From Syngnathus acus (lineage: Eukaryota; Chordata; Actinopteri; Syngnathiformes; Syngnathidae), in assembly GCF_901709675.1 (NCBI RefSeq), contig NC_051094.1, positions 16,902,501 through 16,966,500 on the forward strand: DNA of 64,000 nucleotides, written 5' to 3'. Position numbers and translations under genes: made by a program. The first letter of the stretch is position 1. Each line of letters begins with the position of its first letter. A model generated the notes under the pieces. That model ran no database searches. It had not been told where the DNA came from and saw only the letters and a list, made by a program, of their open reading frames with translations. Below, piece after piece: positions 22,933-32,926 of the stretch.

Positions 22933-23289
22933 CTGATGAGATGTCGAAAGAAAACGAGTTGCAGACAGGCTCGCAGAGGTAGACACCGCAAAAGGAGACG
23001 GATCAAGAAAGGATGAAGACCTGAAAGCCCATTGGGGCTTCATCTGAGGAAGTGCAGTGCTGGAAAGACTGTTGGAGGTTGTGAACAGACACGCAGGACG
23101 CGTAAGAGTCATAACCGACAACCGTTGTGGTGAGGAAGCCCTCAAAGACGTTCTGGCTACGAGGGTGTGAAAGGAAGACCGGATGGGCCCTAGGAGGGGG
23201 CCCGCTGGTAAAGAAACAAAGTTCATCGATAAGTCAGAGAGAGAAGAATTATAGTTGTAGGAGTAGAAAACTGGAACATGACCCCTCGC

Positions 23290-23815
23290 GGAAAGTCAAA
23301 GTCAAAAGTCAAAGTCAGCTTTATTGTCAATCCTTCATATGTCAAGACACACAAAGAAACCGAAATTCCGTTTCCTCTATCCCACGGTGACGAGACATAC
23401 AAGTAGACGTCACAAAAAAAACAAGAGGCACAAACAATAAATAATAAATAAAAAAATAATAAATAAAATGAGCGATGAATAAATAATAAACCAATAACCC
23501 AATAATAAGAGGAGCAAAACTGAGCCAGTGCGCATACAGCAGACAGTAAGCATAGCGCAAAGAACAGGACGCTACACAGAAAGGGGGAGCGAGTTCAGGA
23601 TCCTAACAGCCTGGAGTACGAAGCTGTTGGAGAGTCTGGTGGTGCGGGAGCGCAGGCTCCTGTACCGCCTCCCAGAGGGCAGAAGATCAAACAAAGAGTG
23701 AGCGGGGTGACTCACATCACTCACAATCTTGGTCGCCTTGCGGGTGAGATGGGAGGTGTAAATGTCCTTCAAGGAGGGGAGAGAAGCACCAATAGTCTTA
23801 CCAGCCGTTTTCACT
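23290..23815 (-). mobile_element. Family-B LINE 3' end, copy 2
   Basis: The minus strand encodes the RT C-terminal tail (GKTIGASLPSLKDIYTSHL... LLPSGRRYRSLRSRTTRL) ending ILNSLPLSV. A 3' UTR and an AAAGTC tail follow at 23293-23315. It matches the 3' part of 36466-38997. It is 5'-truncated at about 23815, where retroviral-type integrase sequence resumes, so it was inserted into an older retroelement. Confidence 0.9.
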
Positions 23816-24160
23816 GGTTCACCCAGATGTGTCCGTGAACCAAGTGGTGTTGGCTGTACAGTTAGCGCTAGGCCACAGGGGCCCTTTGCCTACACGGAAG
23901 GAGTTGGATATACTGGAGCTCTGGATTTCCGAAAGTGCAATTTGTGCAGCCTTACGTGAACTGTGTAACAGGTACAGCACAGGTCGCAGAGGACAGCAAA
24001 CAGACGGATTGACTATCAAGCACTGTGCCATGGGGGCCAGTATGTCGCTGGACCCCTGCGAGTCGATGGCGCAAGAGGTGAGAAGTACCTTGTGCTTGTG
24101 GACTCTTTGTCAAAACATGAAGGGCTGAAAGCTGTGAGAAGAGCCGACGCCATCAGTAAT
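23816..24160 (+). pseudogene. Retroviral-type integrase fragment, old copy
   Basis: Two adjoining frames look like the start of a retroelement integrase. The first, from 23829, has an LGHRGPLPTRKEL block and a C-x6-C pair resembling the N-terminal HHCC finger. The second, from about 24038, has GPLRVDG and KYLVLVDSLSK, like the first catalytic strand with its Asp. They are separated by a frameshift. No RT, envelope or LTR is identified nearby, and family-B LINE tails lie on both sides. The class (endogenous retrovirus or gypsy-like) cannot be decided from so short a piece. Confidence 0.45.
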
Positions 24161-24183
24161 CATGAGTGTGATCAAGACGCTAG

Positions 24184-24483
24184 AAGTCAAAGTCTGCTTT
24201 ATTGTCAATTTCTTCACATGTCAAGACACACAAAGAGATCGAAATTGCGTTTCCTACTATCCCACGGTGACAAGACATATTAAATATTATATATTATATT
24301 ATATTGGTCCACGGACAAACAAAACATTCAAGTAAACAATACAAAAAGGAAAAACAAGAAGGCACATACAATGAATAAATAAGAGCAATTAATAAATAAT
24401 AAATAAATAAGAGCAACATGGTTGAAATGGAGCAATTGTGCACACAGCAGACAGTCAGTATATAGATCAAAAGTACAGAGGGT
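24184..24483 (-). mobile_element. Family-B LINE 3' UTR, copy 3
   Basis: Non-coding 3' end with the AAGTCAAAGTCTGC tail, TTATTGTCAATTTCTTC and the GACACACAAAGAGATCGAAA block, as at 6620. An AT-rich ATATTATATT expansion at 24280-24305 is specific to this copy. It is strongly 5'-truncated. Confidence 0.85.
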
Positions 24484-25105
24484 GAGCAGTTGAAACCATT
24501 GCCAGCTGACCCGATTCGAGCTAAGAAGTAACCAAAAGAACCAGATCGCAGCTGACAACTTAGCTGTCCCCGCCTTCGCGTGGCTGGCCGCAGGCAAATG
24601 TGTGGTTATCATACGAAGAACACAGAATGGAAAAATGGCCGGTCGGGCCCTGGACCTGCTGAGAAGAGCCACACGGGCTGTCCCCCGAGGCGACGTGACT
24701 CTTTTTATTGGAACAGGGATGATGAAACACCGTGTGAGCATCTGTGAGCATCGTTGTCAAGTGGAAGGAGTCTAAAGTAAAGACCCAGGCCTCCAGGAGA
24801 CACGACACGTGGACTGACTTTTTGACGACTCCCGGAGCCGTCTCCAGATGTTATACAAGACAAATAGGGAACTAGTGAGTGAGTATGCTCACTGTCCCAG
24901 CTATGTTGAGATGACGGGGTAACTCCCCAGCATCGGTGATGTAGAAGAGTGCGAATCTAGAAGTGCAAATTTAGTAATTCTAACACACCGGCCAACTTTG
25001 CTAATCCAACATTATAATTGATTTGCAAGTGTGAGTTTGAGGATAAATTTGTTAGAAGAAATTTGATCCTCTAGGAGGGGGAGGGTCAAGCACAATGGTA
25101 CAGCA
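24484..25105. other. Unassigned stretch between LINE tail and hAT end
   Basis: No protein similarity is recognised. It may be more of the decayed retroelement around 23816-24160. A purine-rich AGGAGGGGGAGGG occurs at about 25074. Confidence 0.35.
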
Positions 25106-25875
25106 ATGCCTAGTGTGTCTCGTTACCCAAGACCAAAAGCAGTGGATACTAAGAAGAGAAAGCAAAAACCAAAAAGGGAAGTATCCCCGGCCCCAACTTC
25201 CTCCTTTTTAAATTGTAAACGTCTCCTTAACAGGGCTCCAAAAAGCCTGTCTAGGAAGGCATTAGTCAGAGAGTGTGAAAGTGTTTTTGATAGAATAAGT
25301 CCTGATTCTATAATGTTGAAAGCCCGTCACAGATCTAGGTTAACGGACCGACACCTCGGCTCTATCCTAAGAATTACCACAACAAATTTTACTCAAGACT
25401 ATGATGCACTAGCAAAAAAGGGAAACCAACAATACTATTGATTTCTTTATTACTTTATTTAGATGTATTCTTTCACTGATTCTTCAAGATGATGTATTTG
25501 GTCAGAATGTTTGCCGTTGGATGTGATTTCGCCTCATTAGATAAACATATTTCATAAATCTGACCTGCAGGCGCTGAAGTGATGGAAAATGTTATTCATC
25601 ATAACAGTGTCGTATTTAATAAGAATCACTGGTAGTAGTTTTTTGGTGAAATATTTTTTTAATGCTGTTAATAAATGCATTTGTTTTCAAAAAGCTTTTT
25701 TTAATATCCATGCTTTAGTATCTACTAAAAGTAAAAACCTTTTATGCAATGACCTTTACATATCATTTATATTACTTCACACAAACACTACATCCATCTG
25801 CTCCTGGTTCGGCCCCCCGGTCAAAATTTAGAACCCAATTCGGCCCGCAAGTCAAAAGGTTTGCCCACCCCTGGT
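25106..25875 (+). pseudogene. hAT transposase C-terminus and right terminus
   Basis: The ORF at 25106-25441 ends in a hAT dimerisation-domain sequence. It has RECESVF, HRSRLTDRHLGSILRITTTN and a short tail after DYDALAKKG. About 350 bp of 3' sequence follows, up to the terminus GGTTTGCCCACCCCTG at about 25858-25873. The first ~50 residues show no hAT similarity, so the ATG is not a natural start. Family type is close to the 5' fragment at 3535-4130. The flanks do not match, however, so they are not the two ends of one element. Confidence 0.75.
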
Positions 25876-25883
25876 CTAGCACA

Positions 25884-25970
25884 CTGTCTCTCTCTCTCAC
25901 GCTCTCTCTCTCATTCTCTCACACACGCACACTTGCACGCACGCACGCACGCACGCACACACGTATCGTA
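25884..25970. repeat. Mixed TC / CACG microsatellite
   Basis: TCTC-rich then CACGCACG-rich simple repeat. Confidence 0.85.
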
Positions 25971-26374
25971 TATAAATGTAATGTTTAATCATCTGATACT
26001 ATATGTTTACTCCACCACAGTATACTTACTCTACAAGTTTAGAGGAGTGCTGTAAGTCATTGTGTTTCATTTGACTGTTTGATTGTTAAGTGAATGATCA
26101 AATGTGCCATATTTCCAAGTCAGTGTTGTACTATTAAGCCAACAGTGGTGTATGTGAAGTTGTTATAGACAGTACTCTGTTATTTGAGTCACTTAGCTCA
26201 TCTAGTGAAGTGTTGGTTGGCACCAGGGGCTGTGCACAGACAAGGCCCCCATTATGCTTTGACAGCATAGGCTCACGGGGAGTTTCGACTTTGGCCAGCA
26301 CTTATAAATGTTGCTATTCTTGCTTATGAAAACATGACCTTCTCTTAGGGATAGTGGGTGTAAAAGCTAATAAC
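25971..26374. other. Unassigned stretch
   Basis: AT-rich sequence; nothing recognised. Confidence 0.4.
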
Positions 26375-26520
26375 TGTCTGTATTATTGTCCTATTTGGGG
26401 TTGTGAGCAGGCTGCAGCCTTCCCAGCTTTCCTTGGCCATGAGGCAGGGTGCACCTAAGACTGGCTGGCCATCAGTCCAAGGGTACATATAGACAAATAC
26501 GCGGTGAGGCTCAAATTCAC
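26375..26520 (-). repeat. Diverged SINE/LINE-like fragment
   Basis: GGGTGCACCTAAGACTGGC and CATATAGACAAATA resemble, with many changes, the fish repeat represented at 49100-49445 (GGGTACACCCTGAATTGG). Only part of it is present. Confidence 0.35.
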
Positions 26521-26622
26521 ACCTTAGACATATCGATGAACTACAAGTTTCAATTGCCTGAGAAAGTCGTGAAAATCCATGTAATAAAATTCATACAGTG
26601 CTAAAAATGAGAATCAGGAAAT

Positions 26623-26646
26623 TGGGGGGGGGGGGGGGGGGGGGGG
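26623..26646. repeat. Poly-G tract
   Basis: A run of about 24 consecutive G within non-coding sequence, liable to length change and sequencing error. Confidence 0.9.
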
Positions 26647-26649
26647 TCT

Positions 26650-28391
26650 TCGTCTGGTAAATGTTTGGTCACTCTCTCACTTTGGCCAATGTAAGCAGGC
26701 TATAGGAGGCCAAAAGTGAAAATAAGGTCTTCAACCTTTCATCTAATGAACTCCACAGTACACAACAATGCTAGTAAAACTGTTTTAGAGATGCCACAGA
26801 TTATGACTTTTTAACCCTAATAAAATACAATTATAACTAAAACAAAATGAAAAAACTTTATGTTGGAAGAGGGAAAGAAAGAGCTTGGAACATTTCCAAA
26901 ATGCCAGTCTACAGCAAATGAATGATTGTTATTGTTCATTTTATACCTGCAGAAAATGAGAGTGGATGGGGGCAGGGGGGACTCGGATTTCACCTGCCTT
27001 CCTAAAGCCGTCCCCTCATTGAATTGTCTATTGTAAGAAGCTGGCAAAAATAGAAAGACTGCAAGGCTGGCGTTGTTATAGCTCTATCTTAGCTCAGTGA
27101 CTTTTACGCTTATGTTTTACGAGTGAGGACAATGGTAAGAATAAATCTCCATAGAACTGTGAATTTATAGAGTCGTGTAGTTGTTTAGTGGAGAGGGTGC
27201 CACACCTCAATGGGCCAAACTCTTTTTTTCAATCACATTCACGATTTAGCATTGATGTTTGTTTTGCCCAAAAGTCAGGTAGCAATCTCACAGATGACAC
27301 AATTGCTTCTACAGAGGGGGTAGTTCCACGAGGTCAAGTTCTTACGCTTACTAAGATGCAAATTGACCCACAAAGCTATAAAGTTCCCATCGGAGAAAAT
27401 CATAGGTATGTTATAAAACCTAAGAGTTAATCAAGAGGCTCAATTTGTATTTTATGTCCTGGCTCTCAAGTACAACATAGTGAATCACTAAAGTAAGAAC
27501 AGGACATTTTTTATTGCAATCAACAAAAGGACAAAGAAAATCATATGGAGGAGCTGTGTTGCCATGTGACTGATCTCAGGTCTGAGAGTGGGAGGAGCTT
27601 TAATCAATATTGGGATGGGCACCAGTTGTTTGACCATTGAAGCGGATATTTACAATATTTATACTTTATTACTGCCGTGGCACAACAAGTAACACTTTGA
27701 ATCTCTGTTAACTTTTCTTTTGGCTCAGATTGATGTAAAATTTTCCTGACAATCCCTCAAATGTCGCTTTAGTATTTTGTCCCTTTTATTTGATGGTTGC
27801 TGCTATTGTTAGGGTGTAGTTGCTGAGAAAATGTAATTAACCTCACAGGGTGAATAAATTATCTTTTTGTCAAGTCAACAATGTATCAATTCAATCTCGT
27901 GCCGGATACACACTTTGGGGTCTATTTTGGTAGACTGGCGCCATTGTGCTCGGTGTGAAAATGTGCGTAACGTCATTTACATTATTATTCATGCATCGTC
28001 ATTTCTGTGCGGGATCATTGGTCTAGTTCAGTGTGTTTGTGAATTTGGAAGATGCGCCGCACCAATATATATAGTCATCATAGTTGTCCCTCAGTTCCCG
28101 TCTGTCCTCGTTCTTTAAAAGGGCTTCTCTTTAAGACACTGCAGTGACACACAGATGTTTCTCTTTTAGAGACTAAAGTTGCATAATTATTTCTGAATAT
28201 CATTTACGTATTGCATGTTTTGTATTGCTAAAAGGAGTGCACAACCACATATAGAAAGTTGCATTACAAACTTTTCATTTTTGCAATAGTTTTTGCCAAA
28301 ATGACAATGAGAAGTACATTCCACAGTTATGTACGCATGTTTAAAAACTTTGAGGCATGTTTCCACCAAGTTCAGATGTTCAGTGTAATTT
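26650..28391. other. Sequence downstream of gcnt4, no gene recognised
   Basis: No protein-like ORF or transposon end is recognised. Part of it probably is the 3' UTR of the minus-strand gcnt4 gene. Several TTTATT (AATAAA on the minus strand) occur, for example at 27664 and 27506, but none can be chosen. Confidence 0.4.
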
Positions 28392-29678
28392 CTATGCGTA
28401 GTAGTGCTGCAGTTCTATCAACTTCTTCTCCAAACAACTGATCAAGATTGGGTCAACGTCAGGGTCAAATTTGTTAGCAAACCAATGACCATCGTTGAGG
28501 AGCCAACGAAGTTCTGCAGCTCCATAGATGCAAACACTTCTCACATGTATACCTGAGCAGGGTGGATATAAATGCCCTTCTAAATAGTTCCATTTAACAA
28601 GTCGTGTCTTACTCTTTAAGTCTGTGACATCTGGAGCTGACCTGGGAATGTGACCTGGTACTCCTGGCATCCTGACAAGGGTGGCCCAAAAGTGTTCATC
28701 CGGTGAATAAGTGTCTGCTGACCATGCCAAAAAGTCTTTCACCACTTTGTTGTTGCTTATGTAATTCACAAACTCCCGCGACAGGACAAAATATGCACTC
28801 CCAATGAACACCATGATTCCATGTGGAGGAATATCTTTGGCTATAGCGGTTTTCACAGGAATACTTTGGTACTCATGCAGCACATTCTTTAGCTCATGAT
28901 GAAAGCTGAAGCGTTGTTTCTTCAGCTTACTGGGGCGACTGGACTCAAGCATGTTGTTGCCGTTCAGCTGCTTCAGCTCTCTTACTAGTTCATTGTTGGA
29001 CTTGAGTGGAAAGTCTTGGCCACAGAGATTGATCACATATTTCCACTTGACCTCTGACCTCAGTAGGTCAGAAAGGCAGTTGAGATCGGCGTTAAGTCTG
29101 CTAATATGGGCGTATTTAACAGATTCTAGTTTTGAGGCAATGAACACACTCGGGACACAACGAGCGAGGTTCTCCATGGCCTTAATGAATGTTGGAGAAG
29201 ACTTTTGGTCATAGTGAATGCAGTAGATGTTTTGAGGTGCATAGATGGCATGAAGAATACGCTCCACCATGGGTGCATTTTTATGCACCACCAGGGAATA
29301 AGCCAGTGGAAAGTTGTGCTCTACCGCTGAAATTGCAACACCATTATAATGTCTTGTTTTTAAAAAGGTTGGACAGTCCGAGGTCAGACTTACGGTGCTT
29401 TCGTCATTCACTGCAACAAGAACTTTTTGTTTTAACTCAAGAGCTTTGCCTATTTCCACTGGGTCAAGTTCGTAGATAGCGGTGCAGTTGACATCATACG
29501 TGTGGCTGTGAATTCCAGATAGGTTGCCAGTGATTCCATGGGGGTCAATATAGGTGCTATCGCACACTGTCACTTTGAGGTAGACCAGCTTCAGCAAACA
29601 CACTGCCACCAGAGACAGAAGAAACAGGAAGTACCTGTGTCTCACTCTAAATATGGAGCAGCCACATCTTACTTTCAT
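28392..29678 (-). CDS. gcnt4: Core-2 beta-1,6-N-acetylglucosaminyltransferase (GCNT4-like)
   Basis: An intact 428-residue type II Golgi glycosyltransferase of family GT14. It would add GlcNAc in beta-1,6 linkage to the GalNAc of core-1 O-glycans, forming core 2. A short basic N-terminus precedes a signal-anchor (about residues 15-34, [18 protein letters not shown]). The lumenal domain has the family landmarks [39 protein letters not shown] and [11 protein letters not shown]. It also has [10 protein letters not shown] at about 325, whose Glu-328 matches the catalytic base of mouse C2GnT1. NCT and NLS sequons are present. Closest by eye is vertebrate GCNT4 (about 450 residues in human); the C-terminus is somewhat shorter. 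The ATG at 29678 follows a splice acceptor by one base and is preferred over upstream in-frame codons, which lie in intron. Single coding exon, as usual for the family. Confidence 0.95.
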   Translation of the reverse strand: MKVRCGCSIFRVRHRYFLFLLSLVAVCLLKLVYLKVTVCDSTYIDPHGITGNLSGIHSHTYDVNCTAIYELDPVEIGKALELKQKVLVAVNDESTVSLTSDCPTFLKTRHYNGVAISAVEHNFPLAYSLVVHKNAPMVERILHAIYAPQNIYCIHYDQKSSPTFIKAMENLARCVPSVFIASKLESVKYAHISRLNADLNCLSDLLRSEVKWKYVINLCGQDFPLKSNNELVRELKQLNGNNMLESSRPSKLKKQRFSFHHELKNVLHEYQSIPVKTAIAKDIPPHGIMVFIGSAYFVLSREFVNYISNNKVVKDFLAWSADTYSPDEHFWATLVRMPGVPGHIPRSAPDVTDLKSKTRLVKWNYLEGHLYPPCSGIHVRSVCIYGAAELRWLLNDGHWFANKFDPDVDPILISCLEKKLIELQHYYA

Positions 29679-29679
29679 T

Positions 29680-29705
29680 CTAGAAAAGGTTAAAAAAAGA
29701 CAAAG
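29680..29705 (-). other. Splice acceptor before the gcnt4 coding exon
   Basis: On the minus strand a pyrimidine tract (TTTGTCTTTTTTTAACC then TTTTCTAG) ends in AG at 29681-29680, one base before the ATG. The upstream exon or exons are therefore non-coding. Confidence 0.8.
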
Positions 29706-29776
29706 ATAAACATTTGATGTAATCACGTGCCTACATAGGTCAATGACATACAATCCACAAAAAGCTCATATTTTAG

Positions 29777-29831
29777 TGTATATATATATATATATGTGTG
29801 TGTGTGCGTGCGTGCGTGCGTGCGTGCGTGT
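29777..29831. repeat. TA/TG/CGTG microsatellite
   Basis: (TA)n passing into (TG)n and (CGTG)n within the gcnt4 upstream intron. Confidence 0.92.
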
Positions 29832-29839
29832 AAAATCAG

Positions 29840-30539
29840 TTGTTCGACCTTTTTTCTGTGATGGACTGATTCATGGTCTGACTGATATTTAGATAAATGG
29901 CAAACATCTGTTAGATTCCTGCGGTGGTGATAACATGCAATTGGGGAACATGTGTTCGGCTACAGAACTTGTATGTGTTTTTCTAATATATTTGTGTAGC
30001 CAAGTACCAAGTGATAGTGGGGTCGTGGACCAGTGGTCGCAGACCACTGCACGAAGGGGCCTGAGCCACATTCGAGCTTTTTGCCTAGCAGCACCCCTGG
30101 CAAGTATACTGTAGATAACCTGGGAAGGGAAACTTCACACAAGGCAGATTTATCAAACGCTGTTAAGACACATGACTTCGTGTTTCTTTATTTGAAACGA
30201 CAATATTGATCCTAACTTTATGATCACTCATGGCGGAGGGCAGAGTAAACAATGTCAGATAAAACGTGGTGAAAACATACTATGGCTAAATCTTGCATTC
30301 TCGTGAATTACATTGACGTGACAAACTCGACATTGAGACATACCATCAAATGCACTTGTTTTGGGCTGTTGGCAAACAATTTTTGTTGTCCAAAAGAACT
30401 CTCAATAGTATGCAAACAAATTTATTGCCAGAAATCTGCCTGCCTCACACTTGGTGTTGTTTCTAGTTGTGCATTAAATCATTGCCACTTGAGGTGTTAA
30501 ATTATCATTTAACATCATTTTTTTTAAAAAAAAATTTTT
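29840..30539. other. Probable gcnt4 intron sequence
   Basis: No repeat end or gene is recognised. The position, upstream of an acceptor on the minus strand, makes intron most likely. Confidence 0.4.
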
Positions 30540-31322
30540 TTCGGTATGGCGCCGTAAGTGGCTGCCTCCCAGCAGTGTTCTCTCTTTCCCTCTTTATTTC
30601 CTTCTTTTCTCCTTTTTCTTTCTGTCTTTTTGTCCGTTCGGCGATACTGGTGCCTTCTACCGCACCTCGGTATCTCTTCGGATCGGATATTTTTTATTTT
30701 TTTTCTTCCTGGGACCGGGATCATCGGTCGAGGCCGGCGTAACTCTACGACGGCTTCCTGCTTATCCGGCCAGTGATGACCGGGTCCCTCGCCTTGGCCT
30801 TGCAGCCGCAACCCCTGTGGGGAGTCCGCTCCCTCGTGCTCGTCGGAACCAACGACTTTCGTTGCCATGCTAGCCCCGTGGTGACCATCTGCACGTGCAC
30901 CCGACTGGGTGCCCAGGACGCTGCTCACACGTTTGCCTGCTTTGTGATGTTTTTCACCGATTCACGACCACGGTCCATTGGGCGCCGTTGAACTGGACTG
31001 CCCTTACACCTGTCTATGGACCCCGTGGAGGCTATTTTGTGTGTTTTGGGGTGTTCTCTTGTATTGAGGGGTGCTGGTTGGCCGCTGTTACTTTTTTTCC
31101 TTTGTCTTTTAGCTTTGTTTTGCTTTGATGGCTTTTATCTTGAGCACTTTCTGACTTTCTTTGTGGCGCCGTTGTGTGGCAGCCTCATGAGAGCCTATTG
31201 AGTTGCGCTCGTGCCATCTGCGTGTCTTTTGTATACCCACTCTGTGGTATGGATACTGCTGGGGCCTGAATTTCCCCACCCCTGGGGATCAATAAATATT
31301 CAATCAATCAATCAATCAATCA
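30540..31322 (+). mobile_element. Family-E composite, non-autonomous LINE derivative
   Basis: A roughly 780-bp unit starts with a LINE-like 5' end (TATGGCGCCGTAAGTGGC) and ends with a 3' UTR (GGGGATCAATAAATATTC) and an ATCA-repeat tail. Its 3' 250 bp is repeated on the minus strand at 36088-36332. Between the ends is GC-rich non-coding sequence with no endonuclease or RT motif. It therefore looks like an internally deleted LINE or a large SINE-like element that kept both ends. It lies in the presumed gcnt4 intron, in the opposite orientation to the gene. Confidence 0.65.
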
Positions 31323-31561
31323 TGATTCACGCCATCACAAAGTCAGTCACTCAATGGTCAGCTTAACCAATATGATATGTAGGTAACACAGTACTTTTAC
31401 TGAAGACCAGTCTTGCTCGGATACTTTTTTGCAGATCTCCTAATGATTTCACAGGCAACATTAAAAAAACATGCAATGTTAGCTACGGTGCGTGACGACC
31501 ATGTCAAACAAATATGTACTGTATCGATGCACCCCGAAGAACAAATAAACATACATGTGTG

Positions 31562-31564
<3 letters not shown>

Positions 31565-31615
<51 letters not shown>

Positions 31616-31624
31616 GCGTGTGCT

Positions 31625-31672
<48 letters not shown>
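31565..31672. repeat. (TG)n microsatellite
   Basis: Two TG runs separated by TGCGTGTGCTTGCG. Open frames here are artefacts. Confidence 0.97.
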
Positions 31673-31676
<4 letters not shown>

Positions 31677-31679
31677 GTA

Positions 31680-32926
31680 TATAGTACGTATATAGCCGAC
31701 ATATTATTAACATATTATGTAAATAAACAAAAAGAGTAGACTAACCTTGCTCTGTCCTGGAGACTGTGATCCAAACTTTTTCTGTACAACCCTTAATGAC
31801 ACATCAAAATTATGAAATTAAATTTGAAAGATCCACCTCTTAATTACGGAAGCGTGGAGCTAACAAGGCGGAGTAAAAACTTTGACTGGCAAATACGTTA
31901 GAACGTTCAAACATGTCAGTTAAAAAGTTTTTACTTCACATTGGAAGTTCCACGCTTTAGTACTTAATGAAACTTAAATGAATTAACATAACGAACCCAT
32001 ATTAGTTATGCGTCTTCTAGGTTGTGACTGATTTAATAGCCTTGAATCTAATTAGAACTGGAGAAGTGAATCATTCTATTTATATGTCCATGTTACTCAC
32101 AAACGGACGCTAAAGTTGCTTGTTTACTTTCAAATTTAGCTCGTAGCAGACGTGAGCGACGTCATGCATGCTGGTCACGTCATGACATCTTTGATCAACT
32201 GGTGGAAGAAGACTGAGAATGCCTCCTCTCATCTATAACGGCTTCAAACAACAAAGCGTACAGCATGTAAGAATGGAGAAAAATAAATATTGGTTTGTTA
32301 TGTTTGTAGTATTGTTGATGTTGAGTCTCAGATAATCTGTAAAGTGCTTTGTTAGCTGCAGCTGCAATTGTGCAAATGCTATAAAATAAAGTTGAGTTGA
32401 TTACTTTTAAATGGATGAATGTATGACATGATAAGTTTCAGAGCACATTTGTAAAATACCGAACAAAGTGAGTTTTGTACTGTTACCTTGATAGATCTCT
32501 GTTGGTGTGACAGCACATTGGGAGGCGAACCAGCAGGAAAAGTCCCCCATGTGTGAAGAAAGTTTAGACTGGACAGGGTGAGTGTGTGTCCTGTCTGCTA
32601 TGTCTGCAGCTCCATCGTTGACTGGAGGGTGTTTCGAGCAGAGTGACGGAGGGGGGAAGAGGGGAAGGAAAGTGGTGGGGGTAGATGGGGAGGGAGTCTC
32701 GAGAACAGTCCGCCCACTGACTCTCACAACCACAGAACTGTGTCCAACACTATTACTACACATTCACCATGCTCTTTCTATCTTAGCTGGTGATCAACCT
32801 GCATGACGTAGGCCCCTCCACTCGGGAAACTAGTTTCAGTCGTACAGTATGTGTTGTTTAATACATTGCATTTCTTTTTCATTTTTGCTGCAATCATTTT
32901 AACATTTTTAAAGATGATTTCAAGGG
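31680..32926. other. Region upstream of gcnt4; candidate 5' UTR exon donors
   Basis: No coding gene is supported. Two minus-strand donor-like sites could end a non-coding first exon of gcnt4: GCAAG|GTTAGT with the exon end at 31746, and ATCAAG|GTAACA with the exon end at 32487. The second follows a C/T-rich, less AT-rich stretch (32560-32800) that could be promoter-proximal. Neither is proven. Confidence 0.3.

Noticed and set aside
30524-30928. 134-codon minus-strand ORF near 30.7 kb
   Set aside because: It lies antisense in the family-E element, is rich in low-complexity residues and matches no family.
32407-32763. 118-codon minus-strand ORF as a first coding exon of gcnt4
   Set aside because: The gcnt4 coding exon has its own ATG just after the acceptor with a proper signal anchor; this ORF is low-complexity and unlike any family member.
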